This document shows positions 49,598 through 60,005 of a DNA stretch of 64,000 bases, piece after piece. Made by a program: the position numbers and the translations under genes. The first letter of the stretch is position 1. The number at the start of each line of letters is the position of its first letter. Source of the stretch: Oxalobacteraceae bacterium (GTDB taxonomy: Bacteria > Pseudomonadota > Gammaproteobacteria > Burkholderiales > Burkholderiaceae_D); NCBI GenBank assembly GCA_021151485.1, contig JAGKXB010000001.1:62001-126000 (forward strand), in the 5' to 3' direction. The notes under the pieces are model-generated. The model was not told the origin of the DNA and searched no databases. It worked only from the letters and a program-made list of their open reading frames with translations.

Positions 49598-50578
49598 TTA
49601 AGTATTATTTTGGCGAGGTCTTTTTCTTAAATGAAACGGCCTTTTTGGCACAGAAGAAATATCGTAGCCAATGAACGCCAGGATAAATTGCGTACCCAAA
49701 ATCACAGGAAGCGCAGAAAACATGACGGTGCCGGCTGGCGTAGGAATGCCGGAATGTAAAGAATGCGTCCACTTGCACACGCCAAAAACAAGCCCCACCA
49801 ACAACATGACAATGCCAAGTGGTAATTCAATGGAAGCAAGCGACATATCTCTCAGGTAGTAATTGTAGAAAATCCTCTTCCAAAAATTTCTCACGTGCTT
49901 GAAGAAGAATTCCCCGGCAATTTTGGAGATTTTTAAATTACTAATTTCATCGCCATATTTTGCATCCATAGGAATATCCACCGCCACAGCACGCAAAATA
50001 TTCAGCCGAAAAAGCATGTCGGTTTCAAAAAAATAACGACGGCTGATTTTATGAAATGGCAAATGTCGAGCCACATCTTTATGAATCGCGGTGTAGCCAT
50101 TGGTGGGGTCGAATAAATCCCAATAGCCAGAAGACAATTTGGTCATGAAAGAAAGCGTAGCATTCCCAAACAACCGCATTTTGGGCATGGCACGGATTTT
50201 TTCCAAATCAAAAAAGCGATTCCCCTTGGTGTAATCCGCATCACCCTCTGCAATAGGAGCAACAAAATTGGGAATCAAACTTGGATCCATCTGACCATCA
50301 CCATCCACCTTAACGATAATGTCGATCTCTTCATCCAACGCAGCTTGATAGCCAGTCATGACTGCACCACCCACGCCCTGATTTTCGGCATGATAAATCA
50401 CGCGGACGCGTGGATCCTGGCATTGATTTTCAACCAACTTGCCTGAACCTTCAGGGCAACAATCATCCACAACGTAAATTCGACTCACTTCAGGACCAAT
50501 TTGACTAATCACGTCCAACACATGACTACACACCTTATAACTTGGAATGACGACAGCAATTTGCGGGCATGTATTCAT
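49598..50578 (-). CDS. GT2 glycosyltransferase, polyprenyl-phosphate sugar synthase type
   Basis: A GT-A enzyme of 326 aa from the ATG at 50578 (MNTCPQIAVVIPSYK). DXD-like motif VKVDGDGQMDP, ending PTNGYTAIHKDV and two C-terminal membrane helices (about 245-320) place it with dolichyl/undecaprenyl-phosphate glycosyltransferases such as GtrB/ArnC. It should load a sugar onto undecaprenyl phosphate for the flippase and GT-C enzyme downstream. An in-frame start at 50611 exists but is less family-like. Confidence 0.85.
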   Translation of the reverse strand: MNTCPQIAVVIPSYKVCSHVLDVISQIGPEVSRIYVVDDCCPEGSGKLVENQCQDPRVRVIYHAENQGVGGAVMTGYQAALDEEIDIIVKVDGDGQMDPSLIPNFVAPIAEGDADYTKGNRFFDLEKIRAMPKMRLFGNATLSFMTKLSSGYWDLFDPTNGYTAIHKDVARHLPFHKISRRYFFETDMLFRLNILRAVAVDIPMDAKYGDEISNLKISKIAGEFFFKHVRNFWKRIFYNYYLRDMSLASIELPLGIVMLLVGLVFGVCKWTHSLHSGIPTPAGTVMFSALPVILGTQFILAFIGYDISSVPKRPFHLRKRPRQNNT

Positions 50579-50620
50579 GATGAGTGATGTGTGCGGGTAT
50601 TCATTTATCAACTGACCAAT

Positions 50621-51298
50621 TTAAGACAACAAAATTTTCAAATCATGCAAGATAGATGCCGCACCCTGCCCGTGGCGCACAAACAAACGTATTTTCCCTT
50701 GTGGATCAAAGACATAGCTGCCTGCCGTGTGGTCTATGCTGTAGCTGCCAGGCGTTTGGCCAGGCACTTTTTTGTAGAAAACCTTGAACTCTTGCGCCAC
50801 TTTCTCGGTGGCAGCCACATCTCCATACAGACCAAGGAAACGTGCGTCAAACGCTGGGACATATTGGGCTAATAATGCTTTGGTATCACGCTCCGGGTCT
50901 AAAGTGACGAACAATACCTGCACGCGATCTGCTTGTGGCCCCAAAGATTTCATGACCGTCGCCATCTCAGCCATAGTGGTCGGACAAACGTCAGGGCATT
51001 GCGTAAAACCAAAAAAAATCACGACAACTTTATTTTTAAAATCTGCCAAGGTACGCAACTTGCCCGTATGATCAAACAATGCGAAGTCTTTGCCGTAACT
51101 TAAACCGGTAATATCTGTATTGAGAAAGGTCTTACCAGAAGGCAGACTTTGCGACGGATTGGCTGTTGCATCTTGCTTTTCCTTGCACGCCGGCATTAAT
51201 CCGAGAACTAGCACAGCAAGGACGCCCCATTTCAGAAAGGACAAGAATAAAGACGAGTAAAGCTTCAATTTCAATATTAATTTGGATATTAATTTCAT
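50621..51298 (-). CDS. SCO1/SenC copper chaperone
   Basis: A membrane-anchored thioredoxin-fold protein that delivers copper to the CuA site of cytochrome oxidase. The copper ligands are CPDVC (about 100-104) and the histidine in DHTAGSYV. The N-terminal hydrophobic segment ends LMPAC, which could be a lipobox. Length 225 aa. It is the last gene of the heme A/copper part of the locus, and its start overlaps the ctaB stop. Confidence 0.93.
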   Translation of the reverse strand: MKLISKLILKLKLYSSLFLSFLKWGVLAVLVLGLMPACKEKQDATANPSQSLPSGKTFLNTDITGLSYGKDFALFDHTGKLRTLADFKNKVVVIFFGFTQCPDVCPTTMAEMATVMKSLGPQADRVQVLFVTLDPERDTKALLAQYVPAFDARFLGLYGDVAATEKVAQEFKVFYKKVPGQTPGSYSIDHTAGSYVFDPQGKIRLFVRHGQGAASILHDLKILLS

Positions 51299-52191
51299 AT
51301 AGCAATGTAATGATCAGCCAACAAAGCGGCAAACAACAACGATAAATAAACAATCGAATACGTAAAAGTTTTGCGCGCCAAAATATCAGAATAACGACGA
51401 TAAATTTGCCACGCATACCAAAGGAATCCTGCATTCAGAAAAATAGCACTCACCAAATAAATCATACCGCTCATATGAACGGCATAAGGCAGCAAAGTTG
51501 TAGCGCTTAAAACGATCGTGTAGAGAAAAACATGAAACTGAGTAAATGACAGTCCATGTGTAATAGGCAACATTGGCAATCCAGACTTCACATAATCATC
51601 TCGACGATACATAGCCAACGCCCAAAAATGAGGTGGCGTCCAAACAAAAATAATCAACACCAACAACCAGGCCTGCATCGGTACTTCATTGGCAATCGCT
51701 GCCCAACCAAGCGCAGGTGGCATCGCACCAGACAAACCACCAATCACAATATTCTGCGGCGTCGCTGGTTTTAACAACATAGTGTAAATCACCGCATAAC
51801 CAACAAACGTAGCAAAAGTAAGCCACATGGTGAGGGGATTTACCCAATAAAACAACAGACCCATCCCCATGCCGCCGATCACGAATGAAAATATCAAGGT
51901 CGACAATACCGTGATCTCTCCTTGCACCATCGGACGACGAGCCGTACGCGCCATACGTGCATCAATTTCGCGTTCAATCAAACAATTCATAGCAAATGCT
52001 GCCGCAGCCAGTAACCAAATACCGACTGTCGCTGCTAACACTGTTTTCAAGTCTGGCAAAGTAGGCGTCGCCAAAAACATACCGATTACCGCGCAAAATA
52101 CAGCTAATTGCGTCACACGTGGCTTAGTCAAAGCCCAGTATTGCCTAATACGTTTAAACAGCAAAGGAAAAGAAAAACTCAAGGTATGCAT
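51295..52191 (-). CDS. ctaB: Protoheme IX farnesyltransferase (heme O synthase)
   Basis: A UbiA-family polytopic enzyme that adds the farnesyl tail to heme B. It has [19 protein letters not shown] (the prenyl-diphosphate motif) and a second acidic motif, [10 protein letters not shown]. About nine hydrophobic segments in 298 aa, the normal size. It lies 9 bases after ctaA and overlaps sco1 by four bases, so the three are one operon. Confidence 0.95.
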   Translation of the reverse strand: MHTLSFSFPLLFKRIRQYWALTKPRVTQLAVFCAVIGMFLATPTLPDLKTVLAATVGIWLLAAAAFAMNCLIEREIDARMARTARRPMVQGEITVLSTLIFSFVIGGMGMGLLFYWVNPLTMWLTFATFVGYAVIYTMLLKPATPQNIVIGGLSGAMPPALGWAAIANEVPMQAWLLVLIIFVWTPPHFWALAMYRRDDYVKSGLPMLPITHGLSFTQFHVFLYTIVLSATTLLPYAVHMSGMIYLVSAIFLNAGFLWYAWQIYRRYSDILARKTFTYSIVYLSLLFAALLADHYIAI

Positions 52192-52200
52192 GGATTTAAG

Positions 52201-53325
52201 TTACTGAGATGTCCGAGAAGTTTGAGAAATACCAACGAGCGGTGCCATTCTGATTTTGCAGTTTAACATGGTCAACAACAACGTCAGCAAGGCCGCACCA
52301 CCGTTATGTGCTGCAGCCAACAAGAGCGGCGACATGAAGAAAATACTCAATACACCCGTACCAAACTGCACAGCCAGAACCACAAACAAAAAACGTGCGA
52401 TGCGATTCAAGCCATCAATACGGCGTGCGCGATAAGCAACCCAGGCAATCAAGGCAATCACAACTACCGCAAACGTGCGATGCACCCAATGAATAGCCGT
52501 CAGGGCAGCGAATGGTAAATATTCACCGCTACCTGTTTTCCCCAACTCACGCCACAAGGTGTACGCATTGGCGAAATCCATTGATGGAATCCAGTTTCCA
52601 TGGCACAGAGGAAAATCCGTGCAAGCCAAGGTAGCATAATTGGTACTCACCCACGCACCCAGTGCGACTTGAGCAATCAACACCAAAAAAGCACATGCTG
52701 CCGGAATTTTTAACGCACTGACTGCTGCTGAGTTTGAGACAGGTAATGCATCCGCCACATAACGATTTTGCTGCGCCAACAAACACGCCAACAAAGCCAG
52801 GAGACTCAAGCCCAATAAAAGATGAATAGTGACGATTAAGGGCTGCAATTTTTGCGTCACTGTCCAGGCACCAAAAGCACCTTGCACACAAACTAATACA
52901 AATAAAAAAGTGGGTAAAAATGGGGAAAAACGCTTTTCCACACGCCCTGATTGCAACCAACGACGCCATGCAATCACCATCAAGGCAATGATCAACACGC
53001 CAATTCCCATCGCAAAATAGCGATGCGTCATTTCAATCCAGGCTTTCATGACGGTGACGGGACCGCTAGGCAAGGCCAACTGTGCCGCACTAATATCAGC
53101 GTGCGCCTGCCATGGACTAGCATGTCCATAACAACCAGGCCAATCTGGGCAACCCAAACCCGAATCGCTTAAGCGCGTAAAGGCACCAAATAAAATTAAA
53201 TCAAAGGTTAAAAACAAGGTCAGTAGTATCAATTTGCGATATTTATCCGAATCATTCGATCCCCACACGATCGACAATGGCAATAGCGCCACCAATATGC
53301 CCGTCATTGCTAACTGAATTACCAT
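52201..53325 (-). CDS. ctaA: Heme A synthase (COX15/CtaA)
   Basis: Oxidises heme O to heme A in the inner membrane. Eight hydrophobic segments in 374 aa. Conserved histidines are in EMTHRYFAMG, VTIHLLLG, IHWVHRTFAVV and AAHNGG. The N-terminal GCPDWPGCYG and the matching CTDFPLCHGNW loop are the cysteine pairs of this family. It is in the normal order ctaA-ctaB-sco1. Confidence 0.94.
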   Translation of the reverse strand: MVIQLAMTGILVALLPLSIVWGSNDSDKYRKLILLTLFLTFDLILFGAFTRLSDSGLGCPDWPGCYGHASPWQAHADISAAQLALPSGPVTVMKAWIEMTHRYFAMGIGVLIIALMVIAWRRWLQSGRVEKRFSPFLPTFLFVLVCVQGAFGAWTVTQKLQPLIVTIHLLLGLSLLALLACLLAQQNRYVADALPVSNSAAVSALKIPAACAFLVLIAQVALGAWVSTNYATLACTDFPLCHGNWIPSMDFANAYTLWRELGKTGSGEYLPFAALTAIHWVHRTFAVVVIALIAWVAYRARRIDGLNRIARFLFVVLAVQFGTGVLSIFFMSPLLLAAAHNGGAALLTLLLTMLNCKIRMAPLVGISQTSRTSQ

Positions 53326-53335
53326 GATTAACCTA

Positions 53336-53995
53336 TCAACCTATTCTGGATGCGCGAAGTAATTTAGAAATATCCTTTTTAACCTTGTTGGGATCCGCAT
53401 CTTTGGGAAAACGCATCATCAAATTACCCAAAGGATCGATCATATACAGATGATCGGAAGCGACAGTTCCTTGCTCAACTGGCAACCATTTTTGCACTAC
53501 GGCAGGATCGACCCGCAGTAATTGCGTACCTTGATATTCTGGCCAATGTGCCATTTGCAATGACTGATTATCAGTCACTAACCAGACACGCTCCAATCGA
53601 GTCATTTCCTTGCCTTGCGCTAAACGTAACTGGCGCATGTCGTGTAATTTTTTCTCACAATCGCTTTGGCAATCGGAAGAGTGCACTTGCAGCAAAACCC
53701 ATTTTCCTTTGTAGGCACCCAAGCCCGTTGTTTGACTGCTTATTGTTTGGCTGCCTGCTGACTGCTTACTTGATGCTGATTTATTTGCAGCATGCGTATC
53801 AAACGCAGCACCACCTAATGAAACAGGAATAGGAAAAGATCGTGGATCCAACAAAGCACCATAATTTGTGCGGCCTGCTGGTTTGATAACGTAATAAGTC
53901 AAATACGACGCAATCAAAGGCGCAGCGCAAACAGCGATTACCGCCAATAATTTCCAGCGCCCTACCGATTGTGAAATGTGTTTATTGTCTTGCAC
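53336..53995 (-). CDS. Membrane protein with thioredoxin/SCO-like C-terminal part
   Basis: A 219-aa protein with one N-terminal membrane segment (about 14-36) and a periplasmic domain with KWVLLQVHSSDCQSDCEKKL (CxxxC) and a WLVTDN strand, like a degenerate SCO/thioredoxin fold. A low-complexity S/Q-rich linker (about 72-92) joins the parts. It is found next to surf1 and ctaA in many Burkholderiales and probably helps oxidase assembly; direct function is unproven. Its start overlaps the surf1 end by 14 bases. Confidence 0.75.
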   Translation of the reverse strand: MQDNKHISQSVGRWKLLAVIAVCAAPLIASYLTYYVIKPAGRTNYGALLDPRSFPIPVSLGGAAFDTHAANKSASSKQSAGSQTISSQTTGLGAYKGKWVLLQVHSSDCQSDCEKKLHDMRQLRLAQGKEMTRLERVWLVTDNQSLQMAHWPEYQGTQLLRVDPAVVQKWLPVEQGTVASDHLYMIDPLGNLMMRFPKDADPNKVKKDISKLLRASRIG

Positions 53996-54725
53996 GTCGT
54001 CTCCCGGTAATCAGAAAAAATAATAATCCTGCCGCAGCTAAGGCATACCATTGGAAAGCATAAGCACGGTGCTTATCCACCCCAGCAAAAGGCAAGGGCC
54101 AATCACGCACCAAACCATCTGGCAACTCGTTCTTTTGTTCAATTAAAATCGTCTGCATTTCAAACCCACTCGCATGCGCAATGGCTGCAATATCTACATT
54201 CTGCATAATGGCCTTTGGATATATTTTTTCTGCTGCGCCTAAAGCTAAAGAGCGTGGCAAAGAGCGTTTGGCAATTCCATCAATCGCAATTATTCCATGA
54301 GGCACAGGAATAAACGGAAGCTTGGTCCTATCATATTGATCACGTCGCACCCAACCACGCGCTACTAGCACATGCTTATTCGAATCTTTAATTTTCAAAG
54401 GCATCAAAACATAAAAACCAGCTATTCCCTTATAAGGCCGGTTATCCAGATAAATTGGCCAATTTTGATCAAATTCACCCCATACCTGTACATGGCGATA
54501 TTCCATCTCTTTGGCATCAACCGACACAGCGCTCACTAAAACGGGCTTAGTCGATGCACGAGCTAATAAAGTCGCCTCAATCAACTGCTTATCTGCAGCA
54601 CGTCGCATTTGCCATTGCCCCAACGAAATACCAATAGCAACAACCAACACAGTAGCGCACAAAGGGATCAAACGATCACGTAAAGAAGTCCTTAGAAATG
54701 CTTTAATAAATATCATGCGTGCCAT
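53982..54725 (-). CDS. SURF1-family oxidase assembly protein
   Basis: A two-membrane-segment protein (about 18-38 and 225-243) that helps heme A insertion into subunit I. The motifs LGQWQMRRAADKQ, PIYLDNRPYKGIAGFYVLMPL (as DNRPYKGIAGFYV) and VARGWVRRDQ are family hallmarks. The length of 247 aa is normal. It is the first gene of the surf1-SCO-like-ctaA-ctaB-sco1 run and is divergent from the small twin-membrane gene. Confidence 0.92.
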   Translation of the reverse strand: MARMIFIKAFLRTSLRDRLIPLCATVLVVAIGISLGQWQMRRAADKQLIEATLLARASTKPVLVSAVSVDAKEMEYRHVQVWGEFDQNWPIYLDNRPYKGIAGFYVLMPLKIKDSNKHVLVARGWVRRDQYDRTKLPFIPVPHGIIAIDGIAKRSLPRSLALGAAEKIYPKAIMQNVDIAAIAHASGFEMQTILIEQKNELPDGLVRDWPLPFAGVDKHRAYAFQWYALAAAGLLFFLITGRRRARQ

Positions 54726-54790
54726 TAATTTGATAAGTACTACAATGTGACGTTGCGTATTTAAATGAATAAATTATTTGATTTTTAACT

Positions 54791-54991
54791 ATGAAAATTA
54801 TTATTGCTATTGCTTTTATTTTGATTATCACCAGCCTCACTTTTGCTTTAGCATTCTTGATGAAAGACAAAGGAAAAAGCAATCGCACTGTTCAAGCACT
54901 GGCACTTCGTGTGGGATTGTCTATCACGCTTTTTATATTGTTATTGCTTGCTTACAAACTAGGCTGGATACAACCCAAAGGAATATATTAG
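54791..54991 (+). CDS. Twin-transmembrane protein, DUF2909-like
   Basis: A 66-aa protein with two hydrophobic helices (about 2-24 and 38-58) around a basic turn (KDKGKSNR). It fits DUF2909, a small gene found on the opposite strand between coxC and surf1 in Burkholderiales. The ribosome binding site is weak. It is the only plus-strand gene in the oxidase locus. Its function is unknown; a role in oxidase assembly is suggested only by position. Confidence 0.75.
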   Translation: MKIIIAIAFILIITSLTFALAFLMKDKGKSNRTVQALALRVGLSITLFILLLLAYKLGWIQPKGIY

Positions 54992-55023
54992 ATAAACAAA
55001 TAATTACTTCTTGATCAATATAA

Positions 55024-55050
55024 GCAAAAAGCCGCACCAAAGTGCGGCTG
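55024..55050 (-). terminator. Rho-independent terminator after coxC
   Basis: An 8-bp GC-rich stem, AGCCGCAC/GTGCGGCT (55030-55037 with 55042-55049), with loop CAAA. On the minus strand it is followed by five Ts, so it ends the coxB-to-coxC transcript 30 bases after the coxC stop. It separates this unit from the surf1-sco1 unit. It could also slow the short plus-strand transcript of the DUF2909-like gene. Confidence 0.85.
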
Positions 55051-55079
55051 CATAATCAAGCGAAATACGGCATTGTTAC

Positions 55080-55949
55080 TTATAACCAATACACAACAAC
55101 ATACAAACCTAACCATACGACGTCAACAAAGTGCCAGTACCACGCCGCACCTTCAAATGCGAAATGCTGCTCTGGCGTAAAGTGACCTTTCATCAAGCGA
55201 TATAGCACAACTGCCAACATAATCGCACCCATGGTGACATGGAAGCCATGGAAACCCGTCAACATAAAGAAAGTAGAACCATAAATACCGGAAGTCATTT
55301 TCAAATTCAATTCGCTATACGCGTGCATATATTCGAAAATCTGGAAGCCCATAAAAACGATACCGAGCAATATCGTTGCTGCTAACCAATATGCCGTTTT
55401 GGCACGATGACCAGCACGTAAAGCATGATGAGAGATTGTCAAAGTCACGCCTGAAATCAATAACAAAATCGTGTTAATCGTCGGAATAGGAAACGGACCC
55501 ATTACCTTAAATTGTTCAACAGTCCCTGCTGGACCTGCATTACCCCATTGAGCACTAAAATCAGGCCATAACAATTTATTATCAAGATCCCCCAACCACG
55601 GCATCACGATACTACGCGCATAAAATAAAGCGCCAAAGAAGCCAGCAAAAAACATTACTTCAGAAAAAATAAACCACCCCATACTCCAACGAAATGAAGT
55701 ATCGATACGCTTACTATACAAACCACCTTCAGATTCAGCAATTGCATCACCAAACCAACCGTACAACACAGCAATAAAAGACAAAATACCAGCAATATTG
55801 AGAAATTTACCCCATGCAACGTCATTCACCCAAGCCGAAGCACCGATCATCGTCAACAATAATGTAACACTCGCCAAGAGAGGCCATTTGGATGGCCCAG
55901 GCACAAAGTAATAAGGCGCTTTAGAGTGGTGAGAATTTGTATTACTCAT
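55080..55949 (-). CDS. coxC: Cytochrome c oxidase subunit III
   Basis: The third core subunit of the heme-copper oxidase, 289 aa with seven hydrophobic segments. Family motifs include FRWSMGWFIFSEVMFFAGFFGA (seen as WSMGWFIFSEVMFF), TGFHGFHVTMG and the C-terminal WYWHFVDVVWLGLYV. It is the last gene of the minus-strand structural unit, followed by a terminator. Confidence 0.96.
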   Translation of the reverse strand: MSNTNSHHSKAPYYFVPGPSKWPLLASVTLLLTMIGASAWVNDVAWGKFLNIAGILSFIAVLYGWFGDAIAESEGGLYSKRIDTSFRWSMGWFIFSEVMFFAGFFGALFYARSIVMPWLGDLDNKLLWPDFSAQWGNAGPAGTVEQFKVMGPFPIPTINTILLLISGVTLTISHHALRAGHRAKTAYWLAATILLGIVFMGFQIFEYMHAYSELNLKMTSGIYGSTFFMLTGFHGFHVTMGAIMLAVVLYRLMKGHFTPEQHFAFEGAAWYWHFVDVVWLGLYVVVYWL

Positions 55950-56031
55950 CTTTGTTCCTATCTTTCTATCTATTTTTTATCTATCTCTGCAACTTCTCGG
56001 CAAGAAAATTAATACTTAACACATTAAATTT

Positions 56032-56244
56032 TCAACTTACAACCATTTTGACGACTGCTAGCAAAACCATAATAAAAATAAAGGCACCAATCAAACCAGC
56101 AATAATCACATGAATCGGATTGAGCTGAAGGGCATCTTGCTCATAATCACTTTTCTTTCTTACACCAAAAAACGACCAGAACACCGCTTTCAACGTTGCT
56201 GTAAAAGCCATTTTTCGTTGTATAGGTTTTTCTGAGTTTTCCAT
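56032..56244 (-). CDS. DUF2970 small membrane protein
   Basis: A 70-aa protein with a single C-terminal membrane helix (about 45-68) and the family pattern TLKAVFWSFFGVRKKSDYEQD. DUF2970 genes sit between ctaG and coxC in many betaproteobacteria. Function unknown. It follows ctaG by 14 bases in the same direction. Confidence 0.85.
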   Translation of the reverse strand: MENSEKPIQRKMAFTATLKAVFWSFFGVRKKSDYEQDALQLNPIHVIIAGLIGAFIFIMVLLAVVKMVVS

Positions 56245-56258
56245 TTTTACCCCGTTTT

Positions 56259-56864
56259 TCAGTTTTTAACTGATTCTTTAACTACTTCTTTATTTAATCC
56301 AGAAACTTCAAAAAACGTGTATGACAAAGTGATCGTTTTTACATCTTTCGGCAACATTGGATCAATATAAAACATCACCGGCATTTGCTTGGCTTCATTC
56401 GGCGCCAATGTTTGCTGCTTAAAGCAAAAACATTCTAATTTCTTGAAATACGACGCTGCCTGCTGTGGTGCATAACTTGGAATCGCTTGCGCCGCGATGC
56501 TACGCGCCTGCTGATTCACAACTTCATAAACAATCTGCGTCATTTCACCAGGATGAACCTGCAAGCTAGAATGCGTTGGTCGGAAACGCAAAGGACCGTG
56601 CGCATTGGCATCAAACTCGATTGTAATAGTGCGAGTTTTATCAATTTGTGTATTAACAACGCCATTTGTCGTGCCAACAGTAACGTCTTTAGGAGTAAGA
56701 ATATTAATCCCAGTAATTTCACAAATTTTCTTATACATTGGGATCAATGCATAACCAAACCCAAACATCAATACCGCAATTAATATTAATTTAGCTGACA
56801 TATGCAAGTTCAACTTGCGCGTCTGAACAAGCTCAACCTGGCGATCCTGCTGCTGCGGCATCAT
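56259..56864 (-). CDS. ctaG: Cytochrome c oxidase assembly protein CtaG (Cox11)
   Basis: A copper chaperone for the CuB site of subunit I. One N-terminal membrane helix (about 25-45) precedes a beta-rich periplasmic domain with KKLECFCFKQQTL (the copper-binding CFCF motif) and PVMFYIDP. The length of 201 aa is normal. It starts with two consecutive ATGs and follows the 37-aa gene by six bases. Confidence 0.95.
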   Translation of the reverse strand: MMPQQQDRQVELVQTRKLNLHMSAKLILIAVLMFGFGYALIPMYKKICEITGINILTPKDVTVGTTNGVVNTQIDKTRTITIEFDANAHGPLRFRPTHSSLQVHPGEMTQIVYEVVNQQARSIAAQAIPSYAPQQAASYFKKLECFCFKQQTLAPNEAKQMPVMFYIDPMLPKDVKTITLSYTFFEVSGLNKEVVKESVKN

Positions 56865-56870
56865 CTTCTG

Positions 56871-56984
56871 TTAGCTAAACCAAATATGTTTAACAAATAC
56901 ACCAACAAAAAACATGAAAGCCAACGAAAGCAAGATCAAAGCCGTCTTCAGATTATTCGGCTTGTTTGAATTATCTTGCTTCAT
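56871..56984 (-). CDS. 37-aa cytochrome oxidase small assembly protein
   Basis: A very short gene reading MKQDNSNKPNNLKTALILLS and ending VGVFVKHIWFS, with one membrane helix (about 13-32). Small proteins of this size and pattern lie between coxA and ctaG in Burkholderiales and are described as small oxidase assembly proteins. The position and direction match. The start codon is 31 bases after the coxA stop; a GAGTACG stretch upstream is a weak ribosome binding site. Confidence 0.7.
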   Translation of the reverse strand: MKQDNSNKPNNLKTALILLSLAFMFFVGVFVKHIWFS

Positions 56985-57015
56985 CGTACTCACTTACTCT
57001 TTCGAATGAAATTGC

Positions 57016-58611
57016 TTATTTTACCGTTGGTGGTACTTCAAAAGTATGAAAAGGGGCAGGACTAGGAACTGTCCACTCCAACCCTTCAGCACCATCCCAA
57101 GGTTTGTCAGCTGCCGGCTTACCACCTTTAATTGATGGCAACACCACTGCAAACAAGAAATACACTTGCGACAAACCAAAACCCAAAGCACCGATAGTAG
57201 CAATCACGTTGAAATCTGTGAACTGCGCCGGATAGTCAGCGTAACGACGTGGCATACCAGCCAATCCCAAAAAGTGCATAGGGAAGAAAGTAATGTTAAA
57301 CCAGACCAACGAGCTCCAAAAATGAATCTTGCCACGAGTTTCGTTGTACATGAAACCGGTCCATTTTGGGCCCCAGTAATAAAAACCAGCAAACAAGGCA
57401 AACAATGAACCCGCCACCAATACATAGTGGAAATGTGCCACCACGTAATAGGTATCTTGTAACTGGATATCGATTGGGGTTACCGCCAAGATCAAGCCAG
57501 TAAATCCACCCATGGTAAACACAAAAATAAAGCCAATTGCAAACAACATTGGTGTTTCAAATGTCATCGAACCACGCCACATGGTCGCAATCCAGTTAAA
57601 AATCTTCACGCCAGTAGGAACCGCAATCAACATGGTCGCGTACATAAAGAACAACTGACCAGTCACCGGCATCCCTGTCACAAACATGTGATGTGCCCAA
57701 ACGATGAAGGACAAAATAGCGATCGATGCTGTTGCATAGACCATGGAAGCATAGCCAAACAAAGTTTTACGAGCAAAAGCAGGAATGATCTGGGAGACGA
57801 TACCAAAGGCCGGCAAAATCATAATATAGACTTCAGGATGGCCAAAGAACCAAAAAATATGCTGATACATAACTGGATCACCGCCACCAGCAGCATTGAA
57901 GAATGACGTACCGAAATGACGATCAGTCAATGTCATGGTGATCGCACCAGCCAATACTGGCATTACTGCAATCAATAAATAAGCAGTAATCAACCAAGTC
58001 CAGCAAAACATTGGCATCTTCATCAAGGTCATGCCAGGTGCACGCATGTTCAAGATTGTCGTGATAATGTTAATTGACCCCATGATGGATGATGCACCCA
58101 TGATATGCATGGCAAAAATCGCCAAATCCATACCAGGCCCCATTTGTGTAGACAGAGGAGCATACAATGTCCAGCCAGCAGCAGGAGCGCCACCTGGAAC
58201 CAAGAAGGAAATAGCCAATAAAATAGCAGCAGGAGGTAATAACCAGAATGAAAAATTATTCATCCGAGCAAACGCCATATCAGAGGCACCAATCTGCAAA
58301 GGAATCATCCAGTTAGCAAAACCAACAAAAGCAGGCATGATGGCACCAAACACCATAATCAGACCGTGCATAGTAGTCAACTGATTAAAAAACTCTGGCT
58401 GAAACAATTGCAACCCAGGTTGAAACAACTCAGCACGAATCAGCAATGCCAACAAGCCACCAGACAACAACATAATAAAAGAGAACCACAAGTATAGAGT
58501 ACCAATATCTTTGTGATTGGTGGCATACAACCAGCGACGCCAGCCATGCGGCTGCGCATGATCATGATGATCATCCTGACCTGATGCGTGATTAACTACG
58601 GTATTACTCAT
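57016..58611 (-). CDS. coxA: Cytochrome c oxidase subunit I
   Basis: The catalytic subunit with heme a and the heme a3-CuB centre. It has 12 hydrophobic segments in 531 aa. Key parts: the heme a ligand in [29 protein letters not shown] with the cross-linked His-Tyr, WAHHMFVTG with two CuB histidines, and VVAHFHYVL with heme ligands. Proton-channel residues look normal (aa3 type A). It overlaps the coxB stop by four bases. Confidence 0.97.
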   Translation of the reverse strand: MSNTVVNHASGQDDHHDHAQPHGWRRWLYATNHKDIGTLYLWFSFIMLLSGGLLALLIRAELFQPGLQLFQPEFFNQLTTMHGLIMVFGAIMPAFVGFANWMIPLQIGASDMAFARMNNFSFWLLPPAAILLAISFLVPGGAPAAGWTLYAPLSTQMGPGMDLAIFAMHIMGASSIMGSINIITTILNMRAPGMTLMKMPMFCWTWLITAYLLIAVMPVLAGAITMTLTDRHFGTSFFNAAGGGDPVMYQHIFWFFGHPEVYIMILPAFGIVSQIIPAFARKTLFGYASMVYATASIAILSFIVWAHHMFVTGMPVTGQLFFMYATMLIAVPTGVKIFNWIATMWRGSMTFETPMLFAIGFIFVFTMGGFTGLILAVTPIDIQLQDTYYVVAHFHYVLVAGSLFALFAGFYYWGPKWTGFMYNETRGKIHFWSSLVWFNITFFPMHFLGLAGMPRRYADYPAQFTDFNVIATIGALGFGLSQVYFLFAVVLPSIKGGKPAADKPWDGAEGLEWTVPSPAPFHTFEVPPTVK

Positions 58612-59777
58612 CTGGAACTCCTGACTTCAGCTGGTTGAACGATGTTCTCTTGTGCTTTATTGGACCAAGTATTACGCGTATAAGTGATCACAGCAGCAAT
58701 TTCGGTATCCGACAAAACACTCTTCCAAGCAGGCATAGCATTCTTGCCGTTTAATAAAATATTAATTTGCTCAGCCTTCGCCCCAACCACGATTGCCGAA
58801 CCATCCAAAGCTGGGAACGCCCCAGGCAACCCCTTACCATTCGCCTGATGACAAGCAACGCAATTGGCGGCATACACTTTTTCACCACGCTGCTTCAACT
58901 CATCAATAGTCCATGTTTTATTTGGATCATCTGCTTTGGCAGCCATTTCCTTTTGTTTACCATCTACCCATTTTTTATAGTCTTCCGCACTCACCACGTT
59001 TACAACGATAGGCATAAAAGCATGTTCCTTGCCGCACAACTCAACGCATTGACCACGATAAGTACCAATCTTTTCGGCTTTAAACCACGTGTCGCGCACA
59101 AAGCCAGGAATTGCATCTTGCTTGACACCAAAAGCAGGAATTGTCCACGAGTGAATGACATCATTTGCGGTTAACACAAGACGAATTTTTTTATTGACAG
59201 GAACAACCACTGGCTGATCGACTTCAATCAAATAATTATCGCTACGGGCTTGCGTTGGAGCAACACCAGGCGCACCTACTTGCGTACGTGGAGTAGCCAA
59301 ATTTGATAAGAAAGAAATTCCCTGGCCTTCACCCTTCAAGTAGTCATAGCCCCATTTCCACTGCATACCAGTTACTTTAATCGTAACATCGGCATTGGAT
59401 GTATCTTTCATTGCGACCACTGTTTTTGTAGCCGGCAATGCCATTCCAATAACAATCAGAAAGGGAACAACAGTCCAGGCAATTTCAACCGCTGTACTTT
59501 CATGAAAAGTCGCAGATTTATGACCTAAGGATTTTCTATGCTTAAAAATCGAATAAAACATCACGCCAAACACTGCAACGAAAATCACCAAACAGATGAT
59601 CAACATCAAATTATGTAAGGAATAAATTTGCTCTGCGATCTGCGTAACAGGTGGCTGAAAATTCAGCTGACGCACAGCTGGCCCGCCTGGACTATCGATC
59701 ACCGCCCAAGATGGCAAACTAGCTGCCAAAAGGGTAACAGCGAGCATCAACGATTGAATGCGCTTCGCATATTTCAT
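58608..59777 (-). CDS. coxB: Cytochrome c oxidase subunit II with C-terminal cytochrome c domain
   Basis: Subunit II, 389 aa from the ATG at 59777 with GGGGAA as ribosome binding site. A signal peptide (about 1-26) is followed by two membrane helices and a cupredoxin domain whose CuA ligands lie in [14 protein letters not shown] c-type heme motif, [12 protein letters not shown], near the end makes it a caa3-type fusion that can take electrons directly from soluble cytochrome c. An open frame upstream to 59885 is not family-like. The 228-base gap before it has no other gene and should hold the oxidase promoter. Confidence 0.96.
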   Translation of the reverse strand: MKYAKRIQSLMLAVTLLAASLPSWAVIDSPGGPAVRQLNFQPPVTQIAEQIYSLHNLMLIICLVIFVAVFGVMFYSIFKHRKSLGHKSATFHESTAVEIAWTVVPFLIVIGMALPATKTVVAMKDTSNADVTIKVTGMQWKWGYDYLKGEGQGISFLSNLATPRTQVGAPGVAPTQARSDNYLIEVDQPVVVPVNKKIRLVLTANDVIHSWTIPAFGVKQDAIPGFVRDTWFKAEKIGTYRGQCVELCGKEHAFMPIVVNVVSAEDYKKWVDGKQKEMAAKADDPNKTWTIDELKQRGEKVYAANCVACHQANGKGLPGAFPALDGSAIVVGAKAEQINILLNGKNAMPAWKSVLSDTEIAAVITYTRNTWSNKAQENIVQPAEVRSSR

Positions 59778-60005
59778 AATTTCCCCAAAAACCCAATAAA
59801 AATTCTGTATAAATCGTATAAATTCAAAGCAATCGAAAACCTGCTTAAAAGTAAGCAATTTTTTTGCGGCCCCGATTATACGCAAAAAAGATGCCCTTCA
59901 TCAAGCAGAATACAGATAAAAATGTCAAAATTGCAACCACACACCAATTAACAAAAGATGTAAATGCACCGCAAACACGACAGCACCAAGGCAATAAACT
60001 AAAAA

